64,000 nt of DNA from Oenanthe sinensis (taxonomy: Eukaryota; Streptophyta; Magnoliopsida; Apiales; Apiaceae): NCBI GenBank assembly GCA_028671895.1, contig JAPMAC010000207.1, positions 9,238,001 to 9,302,000 on the forward strand. Reading direction: 5' to 3'. Positions 24,663 through 35,884 of the stretch are shown one piece after another. The notes beneath the pieces were generated by a model, which ran no database searches, had not been told where the DNA came from, and was given only the letters and a program-made list of their open reading frames with translations. Positions within the stretch are counted from its first letter, which is position 1. Each line of letters opens with the position of its first letter. The position numbers were made by a program, and so were the translations under genes.

Positions 24663-26360
24663 ATGGTTAGTCAATCCTCAATTTGTGACTCTGATGATTT
24701 CCCTGTGGACCACTTTGGTAATCGTTTGGAGGATTTTGCTGAGTTCAATGATGTCCTCTCAAGCCCATTCGCTGTTTCTGGGGCTGTTCTCCAAGAGATA
24801 ATGTCGGGTTCCCCAAGAGGAGAGGAGCCTTCGCATCTGGAAGCTGACTTGTTTGATGGTTTTCTTGCTGTGCCCAGTAACTCAGTTTCAAAGGGAGGTG
24901 ACAAAGGTCTGGATTGTCCTAGGGGCTTGCCTAGTTCTTCTGGTGGTATTCCTATTGCAGAGGTGGGTTTAGAAGAAAATGATTCTTTTGTTTCGAATGC
25001 TGTAAAGGCTGCCTTCTCGGTCGCTAAACGTGAAAGGGAGGAGCTTGTTGCTGCAAAGCACAAAATCTTGGAGTTGCAGAGGTTACTACAGGAAAAAGGA
25101 GTTTCTTTGCAAGAGGTAAATGAGTTAGAAATTAGAAATAGAGATGCTTTTAACTCTGGAACTGGTCTTGCTAACCCACTAGGTGTTCATGACATGAGAG
25201 ATGAGTTTGGCCTTCCAAATCTGGAGAAAATTTTCAAGAACAGGCCTAATCAATTAGACAGCCCCAAGGTGTTTGATAATAAGCCTCAAAGTAAGTTTGA
25301 TGTGGGGGAAGGTGTTTCTGGTGTCAACGAGGACTTTGTAGAAACCACTCCGCCAATCGCGAATAAATCTTGGTCCCAGGTTGTTAAAAGTTCTGTCCCT
25401 CCTGATAATATGGTATTTTTTGACTATGTTCCCCCCCCTCCAGGGTCGAAAATTGTAGCACCACCTGATGAAGTTTTACAAAAGGGCAACGAGAAATTCA
25501 AACTCTGCATAGTTGGTACCTTCACTAAAGGTACTATGTCTTATACTAAAGTTTTGTCTTTTGCTCATAAGGCATGGGATTCTAGAGGGCTGCTTCATGT
25601 CTCACAAAAGGATGAACGTACATTTTTCTTTAAGTTTAACAATGAAGTGAATATGCATGCTGTTTTATCTCGTGGGACCTGGTATGTTGAAAGAATCCCT
25701 GATTGTTACTGGACTCGTGAGGGGCTCAGTAGTCTTGCTAGTGTGATTGGAAGACCTCTATGTGCAGATGGCCTCACATCAAAGCTAGAAATGCTACCAT
25801 TTGCAAAATTTTGTGTTGACTACACTATAGGTGACGATCTTCCTAGCACTGTCACAGTGGTTGATATGGATCCCATATCTGGAGCAAAAAGCAATGTTGA
25901 GGTTTCGGTTAGTTACCCAAATAAACCACTGGTATGTACTGCTTGCCATACTCTTGGGCATTTGGTGGGTGCCTGTCCTAAAGTCACTCGTAAATGGGTA
26001 CGCAAAGTAACTCCTACACCAGATCACAGCATGCCTGATAATGCTGCGAAGGCTCCTAGCCCTTTAGCAAAAGTAAATGCTGACACAGCTGATGTATCCG
26101 AAAGAGAAATAGATACTCATAATGATTCGCGAGAGGAAACCAACGGTTGGCAAACAGTGGCTGGCAAAAAAGGCTCAAACTCTGCTACAGTTTCTGAAGA
26201 CTCTCCCACTCCCTTAAATACTTTTAAAAATTTGAAAAAGATTGATGAAGTTGAGGGTAAACGACTTGCTGAGACCTCTTTGGTGTCTCCTGCCCTATCA
26301 AAAGCCCAGAAGAAGCGACTGAAGCGCAAATCGGGGAGTTCTCCCCCCCAATCAACTTAA
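24663..26360 (+). CDS. LINE ORF1 protein, DUF4283-like with CCHC zinc knuckle
   Basis: A 565-residue nucleic-acid-binding protein, the chaperone-like partner of ORF2 in the LINE ribonucleoprotein. Residues 1-110 are acidic and low complexity. Residues 117-147 look like a short coiled coil (many K/E/L, including REREELVAAKHKILELQ). A KSWSQVV motif at 235-241 precedes a DUF4283-like region at about 277-420 (KLCIVGTF, then FFFKFNN, then RGTWYVERIPDCYW). A zinc knuckle follows with C425, C428, H433 and C438 (CX2CX4HX4C). The C-terminus is basic (QKKRLKRKSG, 549-558) and could bind RNA or act as a nuclear signal. The ATG is the first in the element and fits the plant start context (GCCATGG). The frame is unbroken. 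It ends only 6 bp before ORF2, in the same reading frame. Confidence 0.92.
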   Translation: MVSQSSICDSDDFPVDHFGNRLEDFAEFNDVLSSPFAVSGAVLQEIMSGSPRGEEPSHLEADLFDGFLAVPSNSVSKGGDKGLDCPRGLPSSSGGIPIAEVGLEENDSFVSNAVKAAFSVAKREREELVAAKHKILELQRLLQEKGVSLQEVNELEIRNRDAFNSGTGLANPLGVHDMRDEFGLPNLEKIFKNRPNQLDSPKVFDNKPQSKFDVGEGVSGVNEDFVETTPPIANKSWSQVVKSSVPPDNMVFFDYVPPPPGSKIVAPPDEVLQKGNEKFKLCIVGTFTKGTMSYTKVLSFAHKAWDSRGLLHVSQKDERTFFFKFNNEVNMHAVLSRGTWYVERIPDCYWTREGLSSLASVIGRPLCADGLTSKLEMLPFAKFCVDYTIGDDLPSTVTVVDMDPISGAKSNVEVSVSYPNKPLVCTACHTLGHLVGACPKVTRKWVRKVTPTPDHSMPDNAAKAPSPLAKVNADTADVSEREIDTHNDSREETNGWQTVAGKKGSNSATVSEDSPTPLNTFKNLKKIDEVEGKRLAETSLVSPALSKAQKKRLKRKSGSSPPQST

Positions 26361-26366
26361 TCCCTT

Positions 26367-29300
26367 ATGTTGATTGATTTTTGTTCATACAATATACGAG
26401 GTCTCAACAATAAATTGACCTACGTAAAGGATTTTATGAGCTTAAATAAGGTTGGATTAATAGCTCTCCTTGAAACTCGTGTAAAACAGGAATCCGCTTT
26501 GAAATTATCTACTTTTGTTGGGCCATCTTTGCAATGGAGATTCAATTATGAGTGTCATTTGAATGGTAGAATCTGGTTGGGCTGGGATCCTTCCCAGTGG
26601 CAAGTGGATCATTTTTGCTCCTCAACTCAACAAATTACTAGTTCTGTTAAGAATTTAAGCCTGGGCACAAGCTTTGTCTTGACAGTTGTGTATGGGCTGC
26701 ATACTCACATGGAACGCAGAGCTCTTTGGCGTGATTTAGAAAATATTCAGGGCATGGTAATAACGAGTAATGTCAGTACGCCTTGGATTCTTATGGGTGA
26801 CTTCAATGCTTACATCCATCCAGATGAATCTTCTGGGGGTCATAATCTTTGGACCACAAGTATGTTGGAATGCAAGCAGTGTTTTTCAAAGTTAGGTGTT
26901 ACTGATCTTAATGCTTCCGGGCAACAATACACTTGGTGGGATAGTTGTATTGCTCATCCACTGTTTAGAAAATTAGATCGTATTCTTGTTAATGGTGCTT
27001 GGTTATCTGGCTTTCCCATGTCTTCTGCCCATTTTTTACCTCGAGGTCTCTCAGATCATTCTCCGGGGGCTGTTAATCTTGGGGCGCAGGTGCAGCGTAT
27101 CTACAAGCCTTTCCAACTGTTTACCCACCTCCTTGAAGATCCTATTTTCTTGTCTGAAGTTAAGAAGGCCTGGGATTACTCCATTGCAGGGGATGCTTGG
27201 TTTATACTCACCGCAAAACTTAAACGAGTCAAAACAACCATGATTAGTCTTAACAAGAGAAGAGGGAATCTTCATTCTACAGTTCATTATGCAACGCAAG
27301 TTCTATCATGTTTTCAGGACTCTCTCCCAAGATTGCCGACAACAGAACAGCTTCTTGAGGAAGCTTCTCTAGTTCAAAAATTAAAATCCTCTTTGGCTTC
27401 TGAAGAGGTTCTTCTTAAACAAAAATCTCGTGTTCAATGGTTGAAAAAGGGAGATGGCAATAATCGCTTTTTCTTTAATGCCTGTCGTGGTAGATGGAAT
27501 TGTAACAAAATTCTGCATATTGAAGATGAGAATGGGGATCAATTCACCTCTCATCCGGATATTTCAGCTACGGCTATGCATTATTTCCAAAATCTTTTGG
27601 GTTCTGCCAAGGAAGTGGTGTGTTTTCCTCCAGATATAATTGTTCCTGTCCTCACTGACTCTCAAAAAGATAATCTCACGTGTGCTTTCAGTCCTGAGGA
27701 CATTCTTAGTGTCTTCAAAGGTATGGCAAAGAACAAAAGTCCTGGTCCTGATGGTTTTTCGTCGGAGTTCTTCGTCAAAGCATGGAATATTGTTGGTACA
27801 GATGTCGTTAATGGTATCTTGTGGTTCTTCTCTAGTCTCAAACTTCCTCGTATCATAAATGCTACTGCCATTGCATTGATTCCTAAACAGGGGTGCCCTT
27901 CTAATTTGACGCACTACAGGCCCATCTCTTGCTGCAATGTCATCTATAAGTGTATTGCAAAATTGTTAGCCTTGCATTTGAAGGAAGTTTTACCAAGTAT
28001 TATTTCACCATGTCAAACTGCTTTTATCCCTAACCGCACTATAGGTGATAATATTTTGCTGGCACAGTCCCTTTGCCACAATTATCATCTAAACACTAGT
28101 CCCCCGAAGTGCACTATGAAGTTGGATATTTCTAAAGCTTTTGACACTCTAAGTTGGCCCTTTCTCTTCTCTGCTATGCATAGTATGGGCTTTCCGCTTC
28201 AGTTTGTTGATTGGGTGCGGGCTTGTATCACATCCTGTATGTATTCTGTCAAGATAAATGGTTCTCTTGAAGGGTTCTTCGAAGGAAAGTCTGGTATTCG
28301 TCAAGGAGACCCTATGTCTCCGTATCTCTTTGTGATTGCTATGGAAATTCTTAATGCTTGTATTAAAGCTTCTACGGCAGTTCCGGAGTTTGGTTACCAT
28401 TGCAGTACAAAATCTACAGGGCTTACACACCTAATGTTTGCTGACGACATTTTATTATTCTGTAAAGGGGACCTGCCTTCTATAGATTCTATTCTGCAAG
28501 GAGTTCATAAATTCTCTAAAATTTCTGGCCTCAATCTAAATGCTTCCAAATGTTCAATTTTCTTTGGCAATGTGGTTCAATCTGTCATCTCTGCTGCTCT
28601 TGCTCGTACTGGGTTTCCCCAGGCAGCCCTTCCCATTACCTATCTAGGTCTGCCCCTCATTTCTGGGAAGCTTAATGCTGCGCACACTGAACCTCTGGTT
28701 TTAAAGCTCTGTTCTCGAATTGATTCATGGACTTGTCGCTTTCTAAGCATTGCTGGACGCCTCCAATTACTAAAATCTATTCTCTTTGCCATCCAAGGCT
28801 ATTGGGCAATGTACTTGTTTCTGCCACAAGGGGTTCTGAAGAGAATTCAAAAATGCCTTGCTAATTTTCTTTGGGGGGGAACCAGTACCTCCACAGCTCA
28901 ACACAAAGCTTCTTGGGATAGTTATTGCACACCTCTCACTGAAGGGGGTCTGGGTATTCGAGACTTATCTCAATGGAATAAGGCCTCCATTTTTTATCAA
29001 ATCTGGCGTCTTATACGTCCATCTCAGTCTTCTCTTTGGCACAAATGGTTTTACTCAGTGGTTCTTAAAAACTAGGGGTTCTGGACGATGAAAATTCCTA
29101 GTAAATGCTCCTGGTGCATTAGGAAAATCCTTAAAGCCCGAGCTGAGGTGCGTCATTTTATACGGTATGAAGTTGGTGTAAACTCTACTTTTTTGATGTG
29201 GCATGATCCATGGCAAAACAATGATATTCTTTACCCCAGGTTTCATAGTATCATTTCGCTGGTTGATTCCTCCCCCTTGGCTCCTGTTAACACCTTTATG

Positions 29301-29963
29301 ATTGGTAATGGCTGGAACCCTCATCCTTCAAATCATGTGCTGGCAATGGAGCTTCGAAACATTTTATGTAGCACCACTATACACTCTCGTGATATCATCA
29401 CCTGGGGAGGACGAACTTTTGCAAATTTGTCTCTCATTTGGAACTCTTTCCGTTCCACAGCAGTCCCTCCTCCTTGGTTGGCTGCAATTTGGCATCCCTG
29501 GGCCATTAAAAAGTGTTCTATTTTCTTGTGGTTGGCTTTGAAAAATCGACTTCTTACAAGGGATAGAATGATCCAATTTGGTATGAATACCCCTGCTGCT
29601 TGCTTGCTTTGCTCTACAGGTGAAGAATCCATTGCTCACCTGTTCCTTTACTGTCCGTACGCTCACACAATTTTAGAGCACAGCCCTGCGAAGCTTTGTC
29701 CAGGCTGGGATGATTTCTTAAATGGTCAGTTCCTAATGCACAATACATCTAGCATCTTAAAACATCTAACATATTTATTCCTGGCAGTTGCAGTGCACAC
29801 CATCTGGATTGAACGTAATGCAAGACTCCATGGCTCTGCGGGAAGGCAAAACACTTTGCTTCTAGTCGATATTAAAAGAATAGTGAGAGAAAAATTATTC
29901 ACTTGTACTTCTTTTAGGAAGGCTCTTAGAAACAATACAACTCTCCTTTTAAAGTTGTATTAA
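26367..29963 (+). pseudogene. LINE ORF2 (endonuclease-reverse transcriptase) with one in-frame TAG
   Basis: A 1,199-codon frame including its terminal stop, interrupted only by TAG at 29073-29075. Residues 1-240 are an exonuclease-endonuclease-phosphatase domain with N9, E36, D145/N147, D204 and S229-D230-H231, used to nick target DNA. Reverse transcriptase spans about 455-760: SPGPDGFS, D587 in KLDISKAFD, GIRQGDP at 643-649, and the catalytic FADD at 691-694. After the stop the frame continues in phase, through a WTMKIP...CSW...RKIL segment to a zinc-binding RT-associated region (about 29500-29670, with CLLC and a distal H-X4-C) and an end at 29963. The break removes that C-terminal region. 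Everything else is open, so the lesion looks recent. Readthrough cannot be excluded. Confidence 0.9.
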
Positions 29964-30119
29964 TCTAGCTTCGATTCTGTGTTGTTATCCTTTGTAGCTT
30001 AACTTTGTTTTAGTTTCCTCTTGCTTGCTTTGTTTTTCTAGTATTCTGATGCGCGGGGTATGCCCCTAGATGTGTAATTGTTTTTCTTTATAATCATTTT
30101 ATTTAGTAAAAAAAAAAAA
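29964..30119 (+). other. LINE 3' UTR and poly(A) tail
   Basis: 144 bp of T-rich 3' UTR after the ORF2 terminal stop (it contains ATGCGCGGGGTATGCCCC and ends TTTAGT), then 12 A. Target-primed reverse transcription starts from this end. The right target-site duplication follows. Confidence 0.85.
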
Positions 30120-30127
30120 CAACTTGT
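30117..30127. repeat. Right target-site duplication of the LINE
   Basis: AAACAACTTGT, matching 24487-24497. The first three A overlap the poly(A) tail, so the boundary is ambiguous by up to three bases. Confidence 0.9.
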
Positions 30128-32123
30128 AAACTCTTCTAGGACCATTCTTAGCTCTTTTGAACAAGAAAATAAATCGTAACAATTTGAGGCTCATTCTTGA
30201 CTCGTTCGAACTTGGAAACAACTTGTAGCTTCATTGTTGACTCGTTTGAACTTGGAAACAACTTGAAAACTCTTGTATGACCATTCTTAGTTCTTTTGAA
30301 CAAGAAAACAATTAGTAACAATTTGAGACTCATTCTTTACTCGTTCGAACTTGAAAATAACTTGTAACTTCATTATTGACTCGTTTGAACATGGAAACAA
30401 CTTGTAAACTCTTCTAGGACCATTCTTAGCTCTTTTGAACAAGAAAATAAATCGTAACAATTTGAGGCTCATTGTTGACTCGTTTGAACTTGGAAACAAC
30501 TTGTAGCTTCATTGTTGACTAGTTTGAACTTGGAAACAACTTGAAAACTCTTGTATGACCATTCTTAGTTCTTTTGAACAAGAAAACAATTAGTAACAAT
30601 TTGAGACTCATTCTTTACTCGTTCGAACTTGAAAATAACTTGTAACTTCATTATTGACTCATTTGAACATGGAAACAACTTGTAAACTCTTCTAGGACCA
30701 TTCTTAGCTCTTTTGAACAAGAAAATAAATCGTAACAATTTGAGGCTCATTCTTTACTCGTTCGAACTTCGAAACAACTTGTAGCTTCATTGTTGACTTG
30801 TTTGAACATGGAAAAAACTTGAAAACTCTTGTAGGACCATTCTTAGCTCTTTTGAACAAGAAAACAATTAGTAACAATTTGAGACTCATTCTTTATTCGT
30901 TCGAACATGAAAATAACTTGTCACTTCATTATTGACTCGTTTGAACATGGAAACAAATTGAAAACTCTTCTAGGACCATTCTTAGCTCTTTTGAATAAGA
31001 AAACAAATCGTAACAATTTGAGACTCATTCTTTACTCGTTCGAACTTGAAAATAACTTGTAACTTCATTATTGACTCGTTTGAACATGGAAACGACTTGT
31101 ACTATTCTAGGACCATTCTTAGCTCTTTTGAACAAGAAAACAAATCGTAACAATTTGAGGCTCATTCTTTACTCGTTCGAACTTGAAAATAACTTGTAAC
31201 TTCATTATTGACTCGTTTGAACTTGGAAACAACTTGAAAACTCTTGTATGACCATTTTTAGTTCTTTTGAACAAGAAAACAATTAGTAACAATTCGAGAC
31301 TCATTCTTTACTCGTTCGAACTTGAATATAACTTGTAACTTCATTATTGACTCGTTTGAACATGGAAACAACTTGTAAATCTTCTAGGACCATTCTTAGC
31401 TCTTTCGAACAAGAAAATAAATCGTAACAATTTGAGGCTCATTCTTGACTCGTTCGAACTTGGAAACAACTTGTAGCTTCATTGTTGACTCGTTTGAACA
31501 TGGAAACGACTTGAAAACACTTATAGGACCATTTTTAGCTCTTTTGAACAAGAAAACAATTAGTAACAATTTGAGACTCATTCTTTACTCGTTCGAACTT
31601 GAAAATAACTTGTAACTTCATTATTGACTCGTTTGAACATGGAAACAACATGTAAACTCTTGTAGGACCATTCTTAGCTCTTTTGAACAAGAAAATAAAT
31701 CGTAACAATTTCAGGCTCATTCTTGACTCGTTCGAACTTGGAAACAACTTGTAGCTTCTTTGTTGACTCGTTTGAACTTGGAAATAACTTGAAAACTCTT
31801 GTATGACCATTCTTAGTTCTTTTGAACAAGAAAACAATTAGTAACAATTTGAGACACATTCTTTACTCGTTCGAACTTGAAAATAACTTGTAACTTCATT
31901 ATTGACTCGTTTGAACATGGAAACAACTTGTAAACTCTTCTAGGACCATTCTTAGCTCTTTTGAACAAGAAAACAAATCGTAACAATTTGAGGCTCATTC
32001 TTGACTCGTTCGAATTTGGAAACAACTTGTAGCTTCATTGTTGACTCGTTTGAACATGGAAACGACTTGAAAACTCTTGTAGGACCATTGTTAGCTCTTT
32101 TGAACAAGAAAACAATTAGTAAC
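30128..32123. repeat. Satellite array 2
   Basis: About 14 monomers between the LINE and the gypsy element, in the same orientation and phase as array 1. Their order of variants resembles 6448-7560. Small deletions shift the phase by 2 bp near 31100 (TTGTACTATTC) and by 1 bp near 31378 (GTAAATCTTC). No gene is seen here. Confidence 0.95.
32119..32123. repeat. Left target-site duplication of the gypsy element
   Basis: GTAAC immediately before the 5' LTR, repeated at 46193-46197 after the 3' LTR. Five bases is the usual Ty3/gypsy integrase footprint. Removing 14,074 bp (element plus one copy) restores the 139-bp phase (32230 becomes 46304). Confidence 0.95.
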
Positions 32124-34310
32124 TGTAACGATCGAGGTAATTAAATCTATTTGAATAAATAGAGGTATATGATTTATGTGTTTTAATGTGTTAAGATATG
32201 ATACGTGGTCCTTTGATATGTCTAGTTGACTGTCTGTTTGACTGTATTATGCTTAAGTGATTTAATTCAGTGATTAACTGATTTTTCATGCTTAATTGAG
32301 TAACTGTTTGATTTTTATAAAATTATTGGTGTGTCCAATAATTATGAAATTTTATATGTAGTTCCTATGTGATTTTAGAGACTTTCTAAAAATAGTGATG
32401 TATTTAAGTCTAGTCCCAGTGATTTTATATAAATCTTTTATTCCTGTTTTATTCTAGAGATATTACTCATCTAAATTCCATATTTAATTATTGGAATGCC
32501 CAAAAATCATGAAACCTTTTCCAAAATGTTCCTTATTTATTCTAGGACTTTGGAAAAATAAAAGTTTATTTTAATTGAGCTCAAAATTGTTTTTATGATT
32601 TTTCTCCTCTTATTTCCTATTTATGCACTAAAACTTCAAAGATTTTTAATTAATTCGTTATTCATCAGAAAAATATTTCAAAAATATGGGGAAGCTTCTA
32701 AATTCATGATCTTTATTTTAAAAATATAAAACTTATTTTTGTACCTTGTTTCTCTCAAAATTCGAATTATTAAGTGATTTAGATTCAGAAAATAGCAGAT
32801 GTGAAATTACTGTTTTACCCTTGTCATTAACAAAACCACCGCCCACTATCTTTTCTTCTCAGTTGCTCTGTACCATCGACTTGCAGGTTCTAGCTTCTTC
32901 TCTCAAGGCGATTTTGCTGTTTCTCTTGATTCTCGAGTCTATTGCTAGCATTTGTGTTGATTTTTGAGAGTAAACTAACCCTAGATATGTATGCAATCCG
33001 TTGTTCTTGAGTTAGAGTATATATATATGTATGCCGTGTATATACGATCGGGGTTTGGTTTATACCTGCATGCAAGGGTTAAACTGCTCTAATATTGATA
33101 ACCAGTACTAGTTAGATGCTTGTTGAGTTGTTAATGATTGAAAACGCAGCTTTGGTGTCGAGAATCCGATAATCGGATTTTCCACCGGAGTTTGGCCGCC
33201 GGCGATGACTATTACGAGCTGGCAGGTCAACGGCGATGATGAAATGAGCCGGAACTACCATTTTTATTTATGTTAGACTAGTAATTCTTGATGCATGTCA
33301 CGGTTTCCATTTTTTCCGAGCTTGTATAGTAAATTTCCGATTGGTACTTGAGGGAATAGCTTTGTTTGTACTAGTATGATAGCAATTAATCTCTTGAATA
33401 ATTATTTGGCTGCTGTGAGTTCAATGTATTGCTAATTGAGAATTTCATGTCAAAATTTTGTATTTTCCGACTAGTGCTTGATTTTTGCCGATTGTGTATT
33501 CATATTTTCCGGCAAGAAGTTGTATGCATTATGCTTAATTATAGTGATTAATAGTTATTTGGATACATATGAGTTTTAAATTGAAAATGTATATGAGTAT
33601 ATGTGTGTTTCGAATTTTGTATGCATAAATCAGTAAGAACTTGTTAGAGGCCTATGTCCTGTTTTTGAGTTTAATCCGATGGCAATGAATGGGTACTAAT
33701 TGCTATGATTTCGTGTACATAGATATGCTTGCCTTCGATTTTACCATGAACCTAGCTGCGATATGAAACCAAATTGTGCACAATTCGAACTATATGATTT
33801 ATTAAGTGGGAATGTGATTGACTTGGCTTCGAGTTATAAACTAGTGAATGTTATGTGTGTTCAATTGTAAAATATGAATGACTATTGTGATACTAGTCTA
33901 ATGAGTACAAGGTGTGTGTGTGCATTCTAAATGAGAATATGTCAAGTTGCCTAGTTAAATGAATATTTCGAACTATAGAAATATAATGTATTAATTTTTA
34001 TGTATGTTTGTATGCATTCCTACTTGATTGGATGTTTGAATAATTGTTTGGGGTCGGTTGTATTCCGACAGGCAGCTTCCAATTACAGAGGAGGTGCTGC
34101 CAAAATTTACTAAAACTAAAACGACTTTGTAAAATATTATTGGCACACCACTTCTGTATAAGAAAGGCTATCAGTCAGGAATGCTGTGAATGATATAATT
34201 GTCTATATGCTACTTGCTTGCCAGCATAGAAGTGATTATATAACAGAGTATGTCTACAGTGAATTATTATCTGTTAAGGGATTATAATTAACGAAAGGGT
34301 AGAATAGTTA

Positions 34311-34328
34311 GACGTTAATGAGAACGTC
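34311..34328 (+). promoter_or_regulatory. AATGAG stem-loop 1 in the 5' LTR
   Basis: GACGTT-AATGAG-AACGTC: a perfect 6-bp stem with loop AATGAG. It is the most upstream member of the stem-loop family and is conserved in the 3' LTR (44164) and in the solo LTR (55850-55867, minus strand). Function unknown. Confidence 0.55.
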
Positions 34329-35094
34329 GAGAGTATATGAGTTACTGAGATAGTATTATTTTTGTGTAGCTACGAAGGATATTGAGGTGAAGGACAAAGG
34401 AAAAGCTAAAGTAGAGAGTTAGTGTCTGGTGTAGGCGATCTACCTGTTCCACAGCTGTAGCATTCCTTATTTGAGGCAAGTAACTACTGCCTAATCTCTT
34501 TCAACTTAAACACTGTTTTGTAAACTGCTTTATGACCCTGCAATTGTATTATCTTATCTCAACTGTATTACCTTGTTTCAACTGTTTTAAACTATATCAT
34601 GTCCTACCTTAATTGCTTTATTTAAACTGCAACCTTATATCAGATCCAATTACACTTTAAACTTTTCAATCCCTGAACTGTTATCGACAACTTATAAACT
34701 AGTTTTACAAATCTTAAACCAGTGATCTTGAGCTGTGACTTATGCTATTACCACTTCCTTATCAATAATTGCTTAAACTTAAATCTTAAAAGAACCCTGT
34801 TACTTAAGCCTAACTGTTATCCTGAGTAAATGTTTTATATCTATTTTCAAAAACAACTGTTATACTTATGGATTGACCCGGCACCTTGACTTCATAACTT
34901 TAACTTGTTTTAAATTTCCAGTTCATGATTTCAGCTTACCCTATTACAACAGAAACTTGTTTGAGACTTATCTTGGATTAAACTTTACCTCTGTCTAATG
35001 ATCTTTAAAAATGGATTTAAATATGGAATCCGACTTTCAGGAAGTCTGTTTCATCAAATGATTTGGTAACTTTAAAAAGAAAGGTTTTGGTTAT

Positions 35095-35135
35095 TATAGG
35101 AATTCCGATCAAAATGGTTTCTGCGGATTCCTATA
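35095..35135 (+). promoter_or_regulatory. Long inverted repeat in U3
   Basis: Arm TATAGGAATTCCG (35095-35107) can pair with CGGATTCCTATA (35124-35135), a 12-bp stem with one bulged base and a 16-base loop. It starts the hairpin-dense part of U3. It is present in the solo LTR too (about 55046-55086). Role unknown. Confidence 0.5.
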
Positions 35136-35187
35136 GGTTGGAGGCGTAAGAGGCCGAGTGACGCCGGTCCAGCACTTTTTATGTGTA

Positions 35188-35226
35188 GACTATAATGAGA
35201 TAGTCAATGGCTATAATGAGATAGCC
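35188..35226 (+). promoter_or_regulatory. AATGAG stem-loops 2 and 3 in the 5' LTR
   Basis: GACTAT-AATGAG-ATAGTC (35188-35205) followed after three bases by GGCTAT-AATGAG-ATAGCC (35209-35226). The loop is identical. The stems differ at one position, and the partner base differs with it (A-T versus G-C). Both are kept in the solo LTR. Confidence 0.55.
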
Positions 35227-35374
35227 CAAGGCCAATGGCAATAAGTGCCTTTATGAGTACTCCTTATGTCCAGAGGGACTTTAGTCCGTTATGGGGACTT
35301 TACGTGGCTGATCACCCGTATTGTCTGGCGTTGTGAGAAAACTTCAACCAAAATGATTGTTTTAAACAGAAAAG

Positions 35375-35521
35375 GTCCTAATGAGAGGACAGTTTTACAA
35401 ATGATTTGAAAAGTAAAGGTCCTAATGAAAGGACAATTTTATAGATGATTTTAAAAGCAAGGTCCTAATGAGAGGACAGTTTTATAAAATGTTTTGAAAG
35501 AATCAATCCTAAGGAAAGGAT
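35375..35521 (+). repeat. Four tandem 44-bp repeats, each with a stem-loop
   Basis: Stem-loops at 35375-35390, 35419-35434, 35462-35477 and 35506-35521, spaced 43-44 bp. The first three read GTCCT-AATGAG(or AATGAA)-AGGAC. The fourth reads ATCCT-AAGGAA-AGGAT, so both stem arms have changed together. The solo LTR has three copies (54699-54714, 54743-54758, 54786-54801). They lie 360-510 bp upstream of the TATA box, where enhancer repeats are common, but they would also be in the 3' end of the genomic RNA. Confidence 0.65.
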
Positions 35522-35884
35522 AGTTTTATATAAATGGACTTTGAAATGATTAGTAATGAATAATGAAATGCCTTGTTATAACCTGTCATACAGCTTCAAT
35601 TATCAGACATATCTTGGGTTGACCTTGTTTCAATTGTTATACATTATTTTCCTGTTATCCATCTAACCCTGCAGATTACTCTTATACTTCCACCTGGTTA
35701 TTACTTTCCAGCTTCTTGTTTATTCTGTACCAGTTATTGAAATTGTTTAACCCTGCCAGCAGTTTTATAAAAGAAAGTTTTGCGAGAAATGATTACCCTG
35801 ACTAGTATGTTAATTACAATTTTGGGACAATGAGGTCCAGTAATGATTTAAAGCATGGTTTTGAGCAAAAGATTTTGTTTAAAT

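Larger units (their letters stand above)
24498..30119 (+). mobile_element. L1-type non-LTR retrotransposon (LINE), near full length
   Basis: A 5.6-kb element with 5' UTR, ORF1, ORF2, 3' UTR and a 12-A tail (30108-30119), flanked by an 8-11 bp target-site duplication in a satellite monomer. The domain order is DUF4283-like region and CCHC knuckle in ORF1, then endonuclease, reverse transcriptase and a C-terminal zinc-binding region in ORF2. This is the plant L1 layout. The tail lies on the plus strand, so the element reads left to right. It is not visibly 5'-truncated because ORF1 is complete, though the 165-bp 5' UTR is short and a few bases could be missing. ORF2 carries one in-frame stop, so this copy is probably not autonomous. 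Confidence 0.95.

Noticed and set aside
24671..29935. Other open frames on both strands within the LINE
   Set aside because: They overlap the ORF1/ORF2 frames, which have domains and catalytic motifs; the overlapping frames have none.
32746..32967. 73-codon frame in the LTRs (also 42599-42820 and 57214-57435)
   Set aside because: It starts with TTG, not ATG, and translates to a low-complexity L/S-rich peptide. It is kept in the solo LTR with only a silent change that I noticed, but one comparison is too little to call a gene.
32985..32995. Telomere-like AACCCTAGA in the LTR and AACCCTAAT in the LINE 5' UTR
   Set aside because: Single copies. Such telo-box-like motifs are common in plant promoters and leaders and do not show telomeric DNA here.
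32890..33075. 61-codon antisense frame in the LTR (also 42743-42928)
   Set aside because: It runs opposite to the LTR, has no recognisable domain and falls in the gene-leader-like stretch. A chance frame is the simplest reading.
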